Part shown: one piece after another, positions 53,707 to 64,000 of the stretch
Numbering within the stretch: the first letter of the stretch is position 1
Layout: every line of letters starts with the position of its first letter
The notes under the pieces: model-generated
The model's input: the letters and a program-made list of their open reading frames with translations, nothing else
Databases searched by the model: none
What the model was told of the DNA's origin: nothing
Position numbers and translations under genes: made by a program
NCBI GenBank assembly: GCA_900618795.1
Contig: UYJD01000017.1
Coordinates: forward strand, 436,314-500,313
Source of the DNA: Cyanodermella asteris
Taxonomy: Eukaryota; Ascomycota; Lecanoromycetes; Ostropales; Stictidaceae
Direction: 5' to 3'
Length of the DNA stretch: 64,000 nt

Positions 53707-56610
53707 TGCCATGTATGAGGAGTGAGAGCGGATGCAGGAATGCTACGAATTCCGTAAACCTTCCCAACGTCAAGACTCGTATCTTGCAGCTGCGAATCAT
53801 CGACAAGTATTGTCTGCCTGGAGTCCCGATCTACAACGGAACGCTGGATCTCGCTACTCAGCAATTATCGTCCGATATCAGCTCTGTGCTATCGCCAGGA
53901 CATGACCCGGTACTGCAAGAGCCATACATGCCAAAGCGGCCACTTACCCATAGCCGAGACTTGCGAACGGTAAGAGAATGGCAAAGGGAAAGGGACAATC
54001 AGCTCGAGTCAGACATAGCACCGCGCGATTAAGGGCTCGTGTTTTGCAAAACATCAATCACAGTTCACGGTAGCCTTGTACCAAGCTGTTCTGCCTTTCC
54101 GGACCAGGGTTCTGGGCAGGCTACACAAGCAATAACGCGTTAGGAGTTGTAACAGGATTTCAATTAGAAAGAAGAGGCGATTAGAGAGGCCCTCTTGCCA
54201 ACTACTGTGTTGCTGGCTGAACCGAGACGCCAATGGGTGGCGTTGCAACCAACATCTACCACCTGGTGTATGCAAGCCCGCGAGACGTGAAAATGAAAGC
54301 TTTAAATACTGTACAAGTACTCACATTGCGAGTTTCGAGATGGTCCGCGAGCAGTGCCGTGCTACCGAGTGGCCGAATTCACCAGGTGGTGTAGCCGACT
54401 TGTCCATCTCCATTCAAGCCGTAATACTGGCCCATGCCGGCAAATCAGAGTTGGAGGAATCCAGAGCAGATTTGTTGTTCACTCTGCGATGCCGACATAA
54501 ATTTATAGTTTCAATTTCGATGCTGGGGCGAGCTGGAGTCGATGAAGACTGCAGTGCACCGCTGAGACGAAGTCGGTGCAGTTGCAGTGTCGGTCGCGCC
54601 TTCCGTAGCCTGTCACGCACCGTTTTTGGTCGCTGATTTTGCTCCGTCTACACTCGCGCGCACTTTGTCTCTCCCATTCGTCCACCTCCTTCTGTACTGA
54701 ACGTATCGCGACGGTGCAAACCCATGAGCAGGATCGTCACTCACGACCAAGTGAGTCAGGCCATTGCGCGGCAAGTCGTCCGAGGCCCAAATGCACCCCC
54801 AAGGCTTTCAATTGAGGGGTTCTCCGACGACTTCTTACCTTCTCATATTGCCGCTCTCCCGGTCTCGAAATGGTCCACAAAGGCCAAGTGACTGATCCAG
54901 AGGCAGCGAAACGGCGGCCATCTTAGCTAAATCCGAAGGCATTATCTTGTCGATCAGCGACCAAGCTTCCGTCTCACCATCTTGGAGCTCATTTCTCGCG
55001 TCGAGGACACAACTCAATGAGGTTTTGCTCGTACAAATAGTTGTGCAACCGAACAAGATCGCAGTATACAATCGGAACAAACTTGGCCGAGAAGATGCTC
55101 TCAGCACGGAACTATGTATTTTTGTACCAGGGCATGCACAGAAGCTACCTTAGGCCGGCACGAGCTTAGGAACATCTGAGGAAGCTCTGAAGCTCGGGAC
55201 GTCAGAACAAGGCACAAACACGGCCCCGCAAGACGAATCGAGAGGATCGAGGCTTGCCTGGAACCAATCTACTCCGCATCCAGCTTGAGGCCGACAGCCA
55301 CGGACTAGGATTTGAGTCGCCGGGTCCAATTATTCGCTGCGCCAGAAATTCCCCCCACATGCTGGCGCACCGCCAAGTTCACATGCCGAGGAAAGCTTCT
55401 TCCACGCGCCAGCGTCTCAGCGGCCATGGCTCGTTCGATTCATCGCTCATCAGCCAGCACTTCTACCGAAAGATGTGCTAGTAAATACTAGATCGCTGTT
55501 AGGATGAATGTGAAATAGTGGATCGTTGGCCCGGGACTGCTTTCAGCGATTTTCGCCCTACGGCAGCGAAAGTCCTAGTCTGATGGAAAGGATACTGGAG
55601 GGCGACAACCATCGATGGATGGACTGGCTCAACGACGTGGCGAGGCCTCGCTACATCCTGGCCAACAGCTCGTTCTCCAGTCATGTGCCGGGACGCATCA
55701 AACCTGAGCTTCGCCTCTATCTGTCATGCACTATCCTGTAGACATAGTCGTGGTTGTCAAGGCGCGTAGCAGTTCAGACGAGTGCAAAGTGCTGAATTCG
55801 ATGCGGCAGATCGTCAGTCCGAGGGACCCCTCTTCAAGCTTCGTTTCTGTTCCTGGAGATCCTTGTCTGTCCAACAGACGCGTTCGCGACAGACAATTTG
55901 CTTGGCTGGCATGGCCCACCCGCTAGAGCTCTGAAAGCGGGAGCGATGCCGAATAGGACGACAGGTACAAGGGCCTCCCAGGCTCACAGTCCGGCAGCGG
56001 ATACGCTCTGTTCAGCTTGCCTCGGTGACGGATACACGGCAGCATGAGCTCTGTTGTGCTACTGCTGCGTGACAAGCCCGAGAAGGACACCGGCGAGAGT
56101 AACTGAATTCCAGCATTCTGACTGCGTCTCGCGACATGGCAGATATATTCCACGTACCGTCATGGATCGCGGTGGGCAATCTAAATTGAACAACGTGGAC
56201 TCCCGAGACGCAACGAATGGACAGGCAAAGGTACCAGGCCAGACGCCGCTCGAACGCCCACACGCTGAGGCGCGGCCGTCTCCAGGCACATTCTCCCCCG
56301 CCCGAAGCAAATCGCAGTGAGGCGGCAATCTCCCTGTCCCAATCCAGAATCCGCGGCTGGCGGCGCGGCCGGCCCAAGCTTGGAGCTAGCAGCTGAGAGT
56401 TGCATTGGATTTCCCCAGATTTCTCCTCTTTCGGCCAGACGCTGCCGTCGTATAATTTGCGCCGACGCCCCGGCGCCTTTCTGGTACGGCTCCCCTTCTT
56501 GCTTGCTTTACGTGGTGGTGAAGTGATAGAACCGTCCCGCGTAGCGTCAGTTCTATCCTCAGTCAAGGAACCTTCCATACACGAGTCGCTCTCGTGCAAT
56601 CGCCGTCGCC
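53707..56610. other. 2.9 kb gene-poor region
   Basis: No gene is supported. Frames of 60-210 codons occur on both strands but overlap each other and lack domains. The last ~150 bases are the promoter and leader of the GH76 gene, with a pyrimidine-rich stretch before the ATG. Confidence 0.45.
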
Positions 56611-58017
56611 ATGTTTTCCAAAGGCAAGGCGGTGGCTCTCGCCGTGCTTGCTGCAACTCGCGTCAACGCCATCTCTCTGTACGAGGATCACGACCGTAAG
56701 ATGGCTCTTTCTCAAGTGAAAACTCTGGCCACGGACTAATATGACGCAGAGTCTGCTCGTGATGTCTCCGCACAGATTGCCGGAGACTTGATGAAGGGCT
56801 GGTACATTAACCAGAACATCCAGGGTATCGGTCAGCTCCCGAGACCTTACTACTGGTGGGAGGCCGGCGCAACTTTTGGGTCTCTTGTCACCTACTGGGC
56901 ATACACTGGCGACTGGTCGCTGAATGACATCGTTGGCGAGGCTATCCTGTCCCAGGCTTCGCCGACTGTTGACTTCATGATGCCCGAGCAGCAATACGAT
57001 CTGGGCAATGATGACCAGGTCGTTTGGGCTTTGACTGCCATGGAGGCCGCTGAGCACAGCTTCCCCGTGCCCAAGAGTCTTCAGGGTCAGTACGGCAGTG
57101 ATGTATGGTTCAAGCTGGCAAGCAATGCTTGGAACGTCATTCAGAACCGTTGGGACACGTCCAGCTGCGGCGGTGGTCTGAGATGGCAGATCTTCCCCCA
57201 GAACTCCGGATACACCTACAAGTCGACCATCTCCAACGCCGGTCTATTCCAACTCTCAGCACGTCTCGCCCGCTACACTGGTGACTCGGATGGCAAGTAC
57301 CAAGCTATGGCTGACAAGGTCTACAAGTGGCTCGGCGACGCCGGTATCGTCATTGACGACGGTCCCTTGGGCTACATGGTCTACGATGGTGCCAAAACTA
57401 CCGACAACTGTGCCACCCCCGACCAGCACCGATGGACTTACAACGCAGGTGCTCTGTACCTTGGTACCGAATATCTGGCGTCTCTGGGCAAGTCCCAGTC
57501 TCAGAAATGGGGTCCCATCGCGACCAGCCTCTTCCACGGTATCCAAAACACTTTCCTCAACAACCAAGATACGCCCGACGTCATGTTCGAGCTCAACTGT
57601 GAACCTTACGGGACCTGCAACAACGATCAAGAAGCTTTCAAGGCTCTCATGCTGCGCTGGTTCGCCAAGGTCACCCAAGTCAGCCCTGCTAGCTACACCA
57701 ATGCCCTGATCATGCACTACGTCAAGTCCAGCGCGCAGCAGGCCGCGACCAGCTGCAGTGGTGGCGCGTCCGGTACCCTGTGCGGCACCAAGTGGGTTGG
57801 CCAGATGGGCCACGACGGCACCACCGGTGTCGGCCAGCAGATCTCCGCTCTCGAGGCCGTTCAGGGTCTGCTTGTCAGCAAGGCGAAGATTGGCACTCAG
57901 AAGTCGCCCGCGAAGCGCGACGAGAGCTGGCTAGCCAAGTTCAACAAGCGCGACGGCCTCACGGCCCGCGACTACATGAACATGAGCGACGCTGCGAGAC
58001 GCCAGTCGCAAAAGTAA
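56611..58017 (+). CDS. GH76 alpha-1,6-mannanase-like (Dcw1/Dfg5 type)
   Basis: Exons 56611-56695 and 56750-58017 join to 450 residues. A signal peptide (MFSKGKAVALAVLAATRVNA) is followed by the (alpha/alpha)6 fold of GH76: YYWWEAGATFGSLVTYWAYT, LGNDDQVVWALTAMEAAEHS with the catalytic Asp pair, GGGLRWQIFPQNSGYTYKST, NAGLFQLSARLARYTGD and TYNAGALYLGTEYLASLGK. Fungal members cross-link GPI proteins to the cell wall or cut mannan. The C-terminal tail (KRDESWLAKFNKRDGLTARD to the end) is polar and lacks a clear GPI hydrophobic end, so it is probably secreted. Confidence 0.9.
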
Positions 58018-59494
58018 ATGCTGGAAATGATACCTACGGAACGAAGGCGAATACTCGTCGAAAAGCTCGATTGATGCATCTACGGCCGGCGCAGGAGGAG
58101 TGTATTCTGAGTTGATGAGCTCGTCAGGGATCCGCGTCAGCTGGTGGCGGCAAGCCAACGTACATAACCTCTAGATGAATGGCGGAAAGCATGGAATGAT
58201 GGAGTGAACTGGGTTCTGGTCATGAACCGAAGACTTGGACGAGCACCGGAAGCAATTTCCAGCCAGCTCGATTTGTATATACGCCCTCCTTGCACATATT
58301 GAAACGAGACAAATTCCTGATCCGCTGATCAGCGACAACACTCAATGCCTTGACTGAGCATCACATGATTGCGAGCTACTCACTGAGCCAGCCGCTCTCG
58401 TCGAATAAGCTCAGCGCCTCATAGCGAATGCCGCCATCACGATAGCGACGCGGCTTCACGTGTCGCCCGGACCTGCACGTTGCTTACGCGGCGAAAAAAA
58501 GCTATGCTTTTCAAGTTTCCTCGGGACTCGGCCATTGGCGCTGATCAGCACCTGATACCGACTAGCTGACCCACAACCAGCTCTATCCGGGAAATGAAGC
58601 TCGGCCTGGAATACGGCCTCTGTCCAATCACACTGCGTATCCCAGCCCAGCCGGGCTCCCAGCCTCGTAGCTCGCGACCTCTCACGTTTCCAGAAACGCT
58701 GCGAGCCCAACTTTGGGGCTTCAAGCCACAGCACACTGCGTCAGGACTCGGCCCCCATGTCCTTCGCTTGTTTGGAGCTTTGGAGGCCGTTCTGGCGCTG
58801 TGACCTGTGGGTGCCACGATGCGACAGGCTGGTTGGTTGGTGGGTGGTGAGAGCGCGGGTTGCGTCCGTCAGCAAGAGGAAGAACTTCGGTGCGGGGTGC
58901 ACGGGCTAGAAGCAGGAACACGAGCGCCTCGTTGTTGGGCTTGAGAAATCACCTCGTACGTACGTGTGGAAAGCGTGGTTTCAGCTCGGGTTTTAGTTTG
59001 CGATGTTTTGCCCTCGATGCGGTATGTAGAACGTACGACTTCACGCTTGTGTCTAACGTCCAGCGCACATCTGAAGTAGCGGCATGGATATTGTCTAGTC
59101 TCTGTCTAGTTTATCTCGTTCCTGTTCATGTTGAAGCGATTCTTCATTGGTGTCCAAAGTTGTTGAGACCGGCTTGTGGTTACAGTATCCTGGGCAGATC
59201 CAATCTCAAGCGCCGCGCTTGCGTTACGACCTTTTCCAACGGCGCGGTTGATTCTCGAAGCTTGGCAGCTCATTCCACGGCTGACAAGCCAGCTGAAATA
59301 GTCTAGATTCCGGCAGAAATGCGACTATGCATGAGCGTAATAAGTGGAGATCCGCAATCCATCCTGAAGCCAGCGCGCTTCGAATTTGATCAGTCCAAGG
59401 CATACGCTGAGGCGTTAGTCTCGAAATGATGTTCCCGTAGGGCGTGTGATGCTGAGGCTGGCCTTATGAGAAAATTATCCTTGGAGGTCGATGA
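58018..59494. other. Intergenic region, no supported gene
   Basis: This stretch lies between the convergent GH76 and Cqd1-like genes and should contain both 3' regions. Open frames on both strands are short and mutually overlapping. Confidence 0.45.
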
Positions 59495-61616
59495 TTAGAC
59501 GTTCGGCGACAACAGGTCGTATTTAACGCATCGCTCGACCTACAAATCACAATATTAGCATAGACCCCAAATTATGACAACACTTTGAGTGATTGAAGAC
59601 ACTTACATCGTCTTGCAGTGCCTGGAGATAGCCACGCGCCTCCAAGCCGACCCAAACCTTGAGCATCGAGAAGTCTCCTTGCCAGATATTCTTTGCCAGG
59701 CTCGTGCCACCGCTTTGGGTGCCGAGTGATCTCAGGATGGGAAGAGCGCTCTTGAAGAGATCCAAATTCGGATCCAACGATCTTCCAATGCCCTCAAGCA
59801 GAAGTATGCTCAGCACGACATTGATGAAATCGCCTTCCATCCGCACGTGGTGATCACGCACCATGCTCATAACAGTGTTGAGTACGTCACCAATCTTGAT
59901 ACTGCCGAGAGCGAACGTCCGGCTCTTGACCCCGAGAACGAGATGCTGCATCTTTAGAGCAAAGAATTCGGCGTCGATGACGGCATCCGGTTGTCTGCAG
60001 CGATCGACCATGAGGTGGCCTGCCCTGTAGCCATCAAATTCGGCTACGGCTTTGAAGAGATCAAGGAAGTTGCGGCGATTGGTTTCATTCAAGGCCGTGA
60101 CCAGGCCGGCGTCGATGAAGATGAGCTGTGGGCGGTAGCCTTCCTTGTCGACCTGCTCGAGTTGCTTGATCCATGCCTCTCGATCCTTACGAAGTGGCTT
60201 CAGCTTTTCCATGACCTCGTCGGTGACATCTATCGATTTGTCGGGGTTGTCGGACTGTTTGTGCCTGCCGAAAGGAAGCTCGATCCTCTCTGGTTTGTAA
60301 AATCGAACCATAATGTTGCCAGGATGTAAGTCTGCGTGTGTGAAGTTGTCGATCAGGAGCATTCGCAAGAATGAGTCTAAGCCTTCATCTGCTACCTCCT
60401 TCTGGAAAGGGCCTGCACCATCTTCGAGGAAACCTTCGAGTGGAACGCCGTGTGCAAATTCTTCGACGAGAACCTTCCTTGTCGTGTAGTCTGAATATGG
60501 ATAAGGGAACCAAGCCGGGCTTCGATCCTTGAAGTTGCGACGGAACATGGTCAAGTTCGCAGCCTCAATTCTCAAATCAAGCTGCAATTTCATCATCTCC
60601 CCAAACATCGCGACCTCGTCCGGGAATGAGAACCATTCAAAGGTAGGGATGCAGTTCAGGACCCACGCAACACCACCCATGATCTTCAGATCTCTCCTCA
60701 CAATGCGATCAATTTTGGGGTGCAACACCTTCACGGCAACATAGGTCGAAGGTACTCTGGCGGGCCTACTCTTGACTAATGTGTCCATGTTTTTCTTCAT
60801 GAGCTGAGCGGTGCTCGGCTCTTCGAGGTCGGTATCCGCCAAAGCCGCCAGATCTGGTTTCAGCTTAGCCTTGTATACCTGTGCAATTGCGCCCACACCC
60901 ATCGGTTTCTCGTGAAATTCTTCAAAGATCTCGTCAAAGGCCCTGCCGCCGAATGCTTGGACAATGATTCGCTTTGTATCTTTCAGAGCGTGCGCCGGCG
61001 CGTTGGAATGCAATGAGCTCATCACATTGCACATTTCCTGTGGAAATATATCCTGTCTCGAAGCGGCCCATTGACCTAGCTTTATGAACGCAGCTCCAGC
61101 TCTTTCCATAGAATGCACCAGGAAGCCATACCACCAGAGTGCTCCACTTCTCTCATTGTCCCTCTTCTTGCTCCTCGTCCCGATGAAGACGACCGGTACC
61201 GTGGCAATAACTGGTACGAAAATGATAGCAAGGTGAATGAAACGGACCGAGGTGGCGAGCGGCTCCCACAGCCATCGATCAAATATATATAAAATGTCGT
61301 ATAGTATCCTTCGCAGGCCTGTCGAGTCTTTAGGCACTATCTCTTCAATCTCTTCCCGCGACATTTCGAGCATTGCCTCCTCAGGTGTGGTGTCAGGACT
61401 TGCAAGGCCATCTTGGCCTACTTGCACGAATGCAGCTGGCGAGATGAGCGCTAAGAGCGTCGCTGGCCTGCGCAACCTTCCGAGGGACTTTCTGGGTGTG
61501 TGACTTCGGAAAGTGGTAGTGAAGTGTTGTCGGAACTCTGCACGGAGGGTTGTAGGAGCGGAGCGCGTTGCGCCCTGCCGCAAGCAGATGCGGGCGAAGA
61601 GAAAGGGCGCCCGCAT
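59495..61616 (-). CDS. ABC1/UbiB atypical kinase-like mitochondrial protein (Cqd1/ADCK2-like)
   Basis: Minus-strand exons are 61616-59607 and 59539-59495, joining to 684 residues. The N-terminus MRAPFLFARICLRQGATRS is Arg-rich and looks like a mitochondrial presequence; a hydrophobic segment (FIHLAIIFVPVIATVPVVFI) follows near residue 125. UbiB marks: AAFIKLGQWAASRQDIFP (K-x-G-Q), MGVGAIAQVYKAKL, YVAVKVLHP (Lys), FTHADLHPGNIMV (catalytic-loop-like) and QLIFIDAGLVTAL (D-A-G in place of D-F-G). Long inserts near 290 and 470 match the ADCK2/YPL109C branch, which controls coenzyme Q distribution in yeast. A retained intron would instead give a C-terminus starting VSVFNHSKCC. Confidence 0.9.
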
Positions 61617-62327
61617 TGCTGTAGATATAATCAGTCGCACTGAAGACTATGTTGCGACCATCATGTCGACTGGCGCGAAAGGTCTGGTGGTGATGAGCCG
61701 ATGGTTTTCGTGCTATCTATCACAAGCGTGGAGGATTACCGCTGCGTCTGCGCTACGTCATTTTCCAGTCCAGCTGCAACCCTCGCTCATGCGCCCCCAA
61801 CGCCTCGTTGTCGCAAATCAGGCCCTTTCTTTGAGGCCATCAAAGGCCTGTATGTACGGAAAGTAGTCTATATTGTGAAAAAGTGGCGGCTGTGGACCTC
61901 TATGAGCACCGCCGAGATGGCCAGAAAGTCCTGTGAACGCCCTCGAAGTGGTCACGTATGATGCGATCGCCGTGCAGAATGCCACACATCGCTTTGACGA
62001 TCCATGGCGCCAAACATCACTGTGAGGACGACTGGGTAGCGGCACTGGCCCTGGTCAGATCTCGATCTATTCTTGGCCGTTGTAGGGGGAGAGAGTCTTC
62101 AAGGCTGGGGCCCGTGCCGCCCCAAGCTCAAACCAGACGAAAGAGGAAGTTCACTACCTACAACCACCTGCATATATTCTATGTAGCCTACAAGTTGTTC
62201 AGATGGCTAGTTCCCCCTCCCTCAACCTGCCTTGCGTGTCTGACGTCAACATTACCTGACTACAGATCAGGAAACAAGTGCGCATCTCCTTCCGTACACC
62301 TTTTGTCACCCACAAATCGGTGAATTC
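61617..62327. other. Divergent promoter region, Cqd1-like / GH5 gene
   Basis: No supported gene. The stretch holds the promoters of the divergent Cqd1-like and GH5 genes. Confidence 0.45.
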
Positions 62328-63558
62328 ATGATGAGAGGCATTGTATTCTCCTTGATCGCGTTCATCGCATCTGCTTTCGCAGAAGACACCCCAACAGCAA
62401 CCAGCACCTCAAAGTCGTGGGCTGGTTCGAATTTGTACTTCCTGCCAGGACTGAGCGACGCGGACCAGGATGCCTACATTGGCAACCTCAAATCATACGG
62501 TACCAAAGTCGTCCGTATCTGGGTGAACTCTCAGCCCAGTGCAGGTTCGTGCCAAAAGGGAAGCGTGATTCAGAGCTCTGTACCGCAGCTGGAGACGACC
62601 ATTGGCAAATACAACGACCAGACACTGGATGCGGTGGACCATGTCGTGAATAAGCTCTACAAGGCTGGCATCAAGGCTCTCATCTCACCGCACGATGCAA
62701 ACTTGTTGCCCGCTTCAGGGTCATCTTCCGGCTCAAATGGGTGAGTACGTTCGACTGAGATCGAAGATTGGACTGACGACGGAAGCATCGACATCTATGG
62801 GCAAACTTACGGCAACGCCGACAATTTCTACACCAACGCCACTGCCGCAAAGCAGTACGAGTACGTGCTCCGCCAATCTCCAATGGGTGCATGACTGACC
62901 AAGACACAGCGCTCGATTGAATCACATTCTCAACTACGTCTCCAAGTCCTCCGGCAAATGCTGGAAATCCTGGCCCGAAGCAATCATGGGCTTCGACATC
63001 GAGAACGAACCCTTCGCATCCGCAACATCCCTCTGCCTCGCCAACGACACCGCCCACTGGCTCTGCAACCGCGCCCAGACCATGCGCAGCACCCTCGGCG
63101 CCTCCTCGCCGATCCAGATCGGTACCGGCGGCATCGGCGGCGACATCTCGCACAACTGCAACTTCATGGCCACCGCCTTGAATTGCAGCGCCATCGACAT
63201 GATCTCCGTACACCGGTACGCCGGCACGGAAGCGGCGGGTCAAGCCAACTGGGCCAACGCCGCGGCGAGCTGGTTCAAGCAGGTTGGCGGCGCCAAGGGC
63301 AAGAAGGTCTACGTGGAGGAGTGGGGAATTGATGGGTCGAAGGCGAATCAGACGAGCGAGTGGCCGGCGAACACGGCTGACTTGGACAGAGGCATGATTC
63401 CGTGGATTTATTGGCAGGTGCTGCCGCCGAAGCGGTGCAGTGTGAGCGATTCTGACTATTATGGGATCTACATGAATGGCAGTGTGGATTTGAAGGGGCC
63501 TATTCAGAAGGCGGGTCAGACGACTGCATATCAGGATTGGACTGGGATTGTTTACTGA
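62328..63558 (+). CDS. Secreted GH5 glycoside hydrolase (mannanase-like)
   Basis: Exons 62328-62740, 62786-62860 and 62910-63558 join to 378 residues. A signal peptide (MMRGIVFSLIAFIASAFA) precedes the barrel. The GH5 acid/base is in AIMGFDIENEPFASA (N-E-P) and the nucleophile in KKVYVEEWGIDGS. TKVVRIWVNSQPSAGSC and YKAGIKALISPHDANLLP are typical of strands 2 and 3, MISVHRYAGT carries the conserved His and WIYWQVLPP the Trp. The domain order and the E-N-E-P/E-E-W pair agree with beta-mannanases of family GH5; exoglucanase activity cannot be excluded. Intron 1 ends in GGAAG. Confidence 0.87.
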
Positions 63559-63767
63559 TTGAGCAATATGTTATCGACGACCTCAAAGATGCGACATTAT
63601 TGAACGGCGACTGCAATTCGTTTTTATCACCGTCAAAGGCTTTCAAGCTGGTCCGAAATGCTCAATGTGACTGATCAAAGGTTGCATTCTCTTGTCTGGC
63701 TATGATACATGTTCAAACTCTTTCATTGCCCAAGACTTCCCCACCTTGACCAATTTCGCCTGCGTTC

Positions 63768-64000
63768 TCAGTCTTCGCCTACAATGTTCGTAAACGTCAA
63801 GTTCAACGTGACCGTCTCCGTAATGTTAACAAGAGCATTCCCCAGCTCCGTCCCATCCAACGTGGCCGTCCCATTCTACACAGGCAACCCCGGATGCGGC
63901 TGGCCCCCGCCAGTCCGATTGTGGCGATCAGGAAACGTACCGTTGTGGTTTCTACTAACAGTCTCGTTACCGTGTCCGTAGTTCTGGCCGGCACGGCCAC
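63768..64000 (-). pseudogene. 3' end of a minus-strand gene with an in-frame stop
   Basis: From the right edge the minus-strand frame reads GRAGQNYGHGNETVSRNHNG to PHPGLPV, then TAG at 63876-63878. The same frame then continues NGTATLDGTELGNALVNITE to FTNIVGED and a stop at 63768-63770. Both sides are similar in composition (N-glycosylation sites NGT, NET, NRT, NIT), so they look like one secreted protein cut by one stop. Alternatives are a sequencing error, an ending at the TAG, or an intron starting at a GTACGT donor and ending at this TAG, which would change the frame to EWDGHVGWDG. The rest of the gene lies outside the window. Confidence 0.45.

Noticed and set aside
56012-56656. Minus-strand open frame of about 210 codons over the GH76 promoter
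   Set aside because: It overlaps the GH76 start, is Arg/Ser-rich without a domain, and is typical of GC-rich antisense frames.
62680-63243. Minus-strand open frame inside the GH5 gene
   Set aside because: Shadow of the GH5 exons; the plus strand carries the catalytic motifs.

Overview
The window is nuclear DNA of a filamentous ascomycete (Pezizomycotina, most likely a dothideomycete-type genome). The reasons are short 45-150 bp GT-AG introns in many genes, HET-domain genes, a Zn2Cys6 regulator inside a catabolic cluster, GH76 and GH5 secreted enzymes, a 9-1-1 clamp Rad9 and a fungal-type secreted metallophosphoesterase. Species cannot be named from this sequence. All exon models were built by hand from splice sites and frame, and every multi-exon model closes in frame.

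Layout. 0-10 kb: a partial LRR protein, a small secreted protein, a decayed PTH11-like receptor, a CE2-type SGNH esterase, an unidentified conserved-looking protein and a possible tiny membrane protein. 10-16 kb: an incompatibility-type island with two HET-domain genes and a nucleoside deoxyribosyltransferase-like gene, bounded and separated by three diverged copies of one dispersed repeat. 16-29.5 kb: a sugar-transporter-like MFS gene (eight exons), a coiled-coil protein, Rad9, a small secreted protein, a secreted metallophosphoesterase and a chloroperoxidase/peroxygenase-like haem-thiolate enzyme. 32.4-33.4 kb: myo-inositol oxygenase, followed by an ornithine-aminotransferase-like pseudogene.

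34.7-53.7 kb is the centre of interest: ten adjacent genes that read as a catabolic cluster for an aromatic acid. They are a 2,3-dihydroxybenzoate-decarboxylase-type amidohydrolase, a salicylate-hydroxylase-type FAD monooxygenase, a dienelactone-hydrolase/SnoaL fusion, an FMO-type monooxygenase, an SDR, a Zn2Cys6 activator, an intradiol ring-cleavage dioxygenase, a SnoaL-like protein, an alpha/beta hydrolase of the enol-lactonase type and a family III CoA-transferase. Eight of the ten lie as four head-to-head pairs with nearly equal intergenic regions (587-671 bp). Two of those regions carry a CCG-N4-CGG motif, and one carries a 22-bp tandem repeat. The inferred logic is decarboxylation and hydroxylation to a catechol or hydroxyquinol, intradiol cleavage, lactone hydrolysis, reduction and CoA transfer. 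The substrate is not known.

53.7-64 kb: a gene-poor stretch, then GH76 (Dcw1/Dfg5-like), an ABC1/UbiB-family mitochondrial protein (Cqd1/ADCK2-like), a GH5 enzyme and the 3' end of a minus-strand gene interrupted by an in-frame stop. A 140-bp run of N at 36,073-36,212 marks an assembly gap at the edge of the cluster. No rRNA, convincing tRNA, CRISPR or intact transposon was found.
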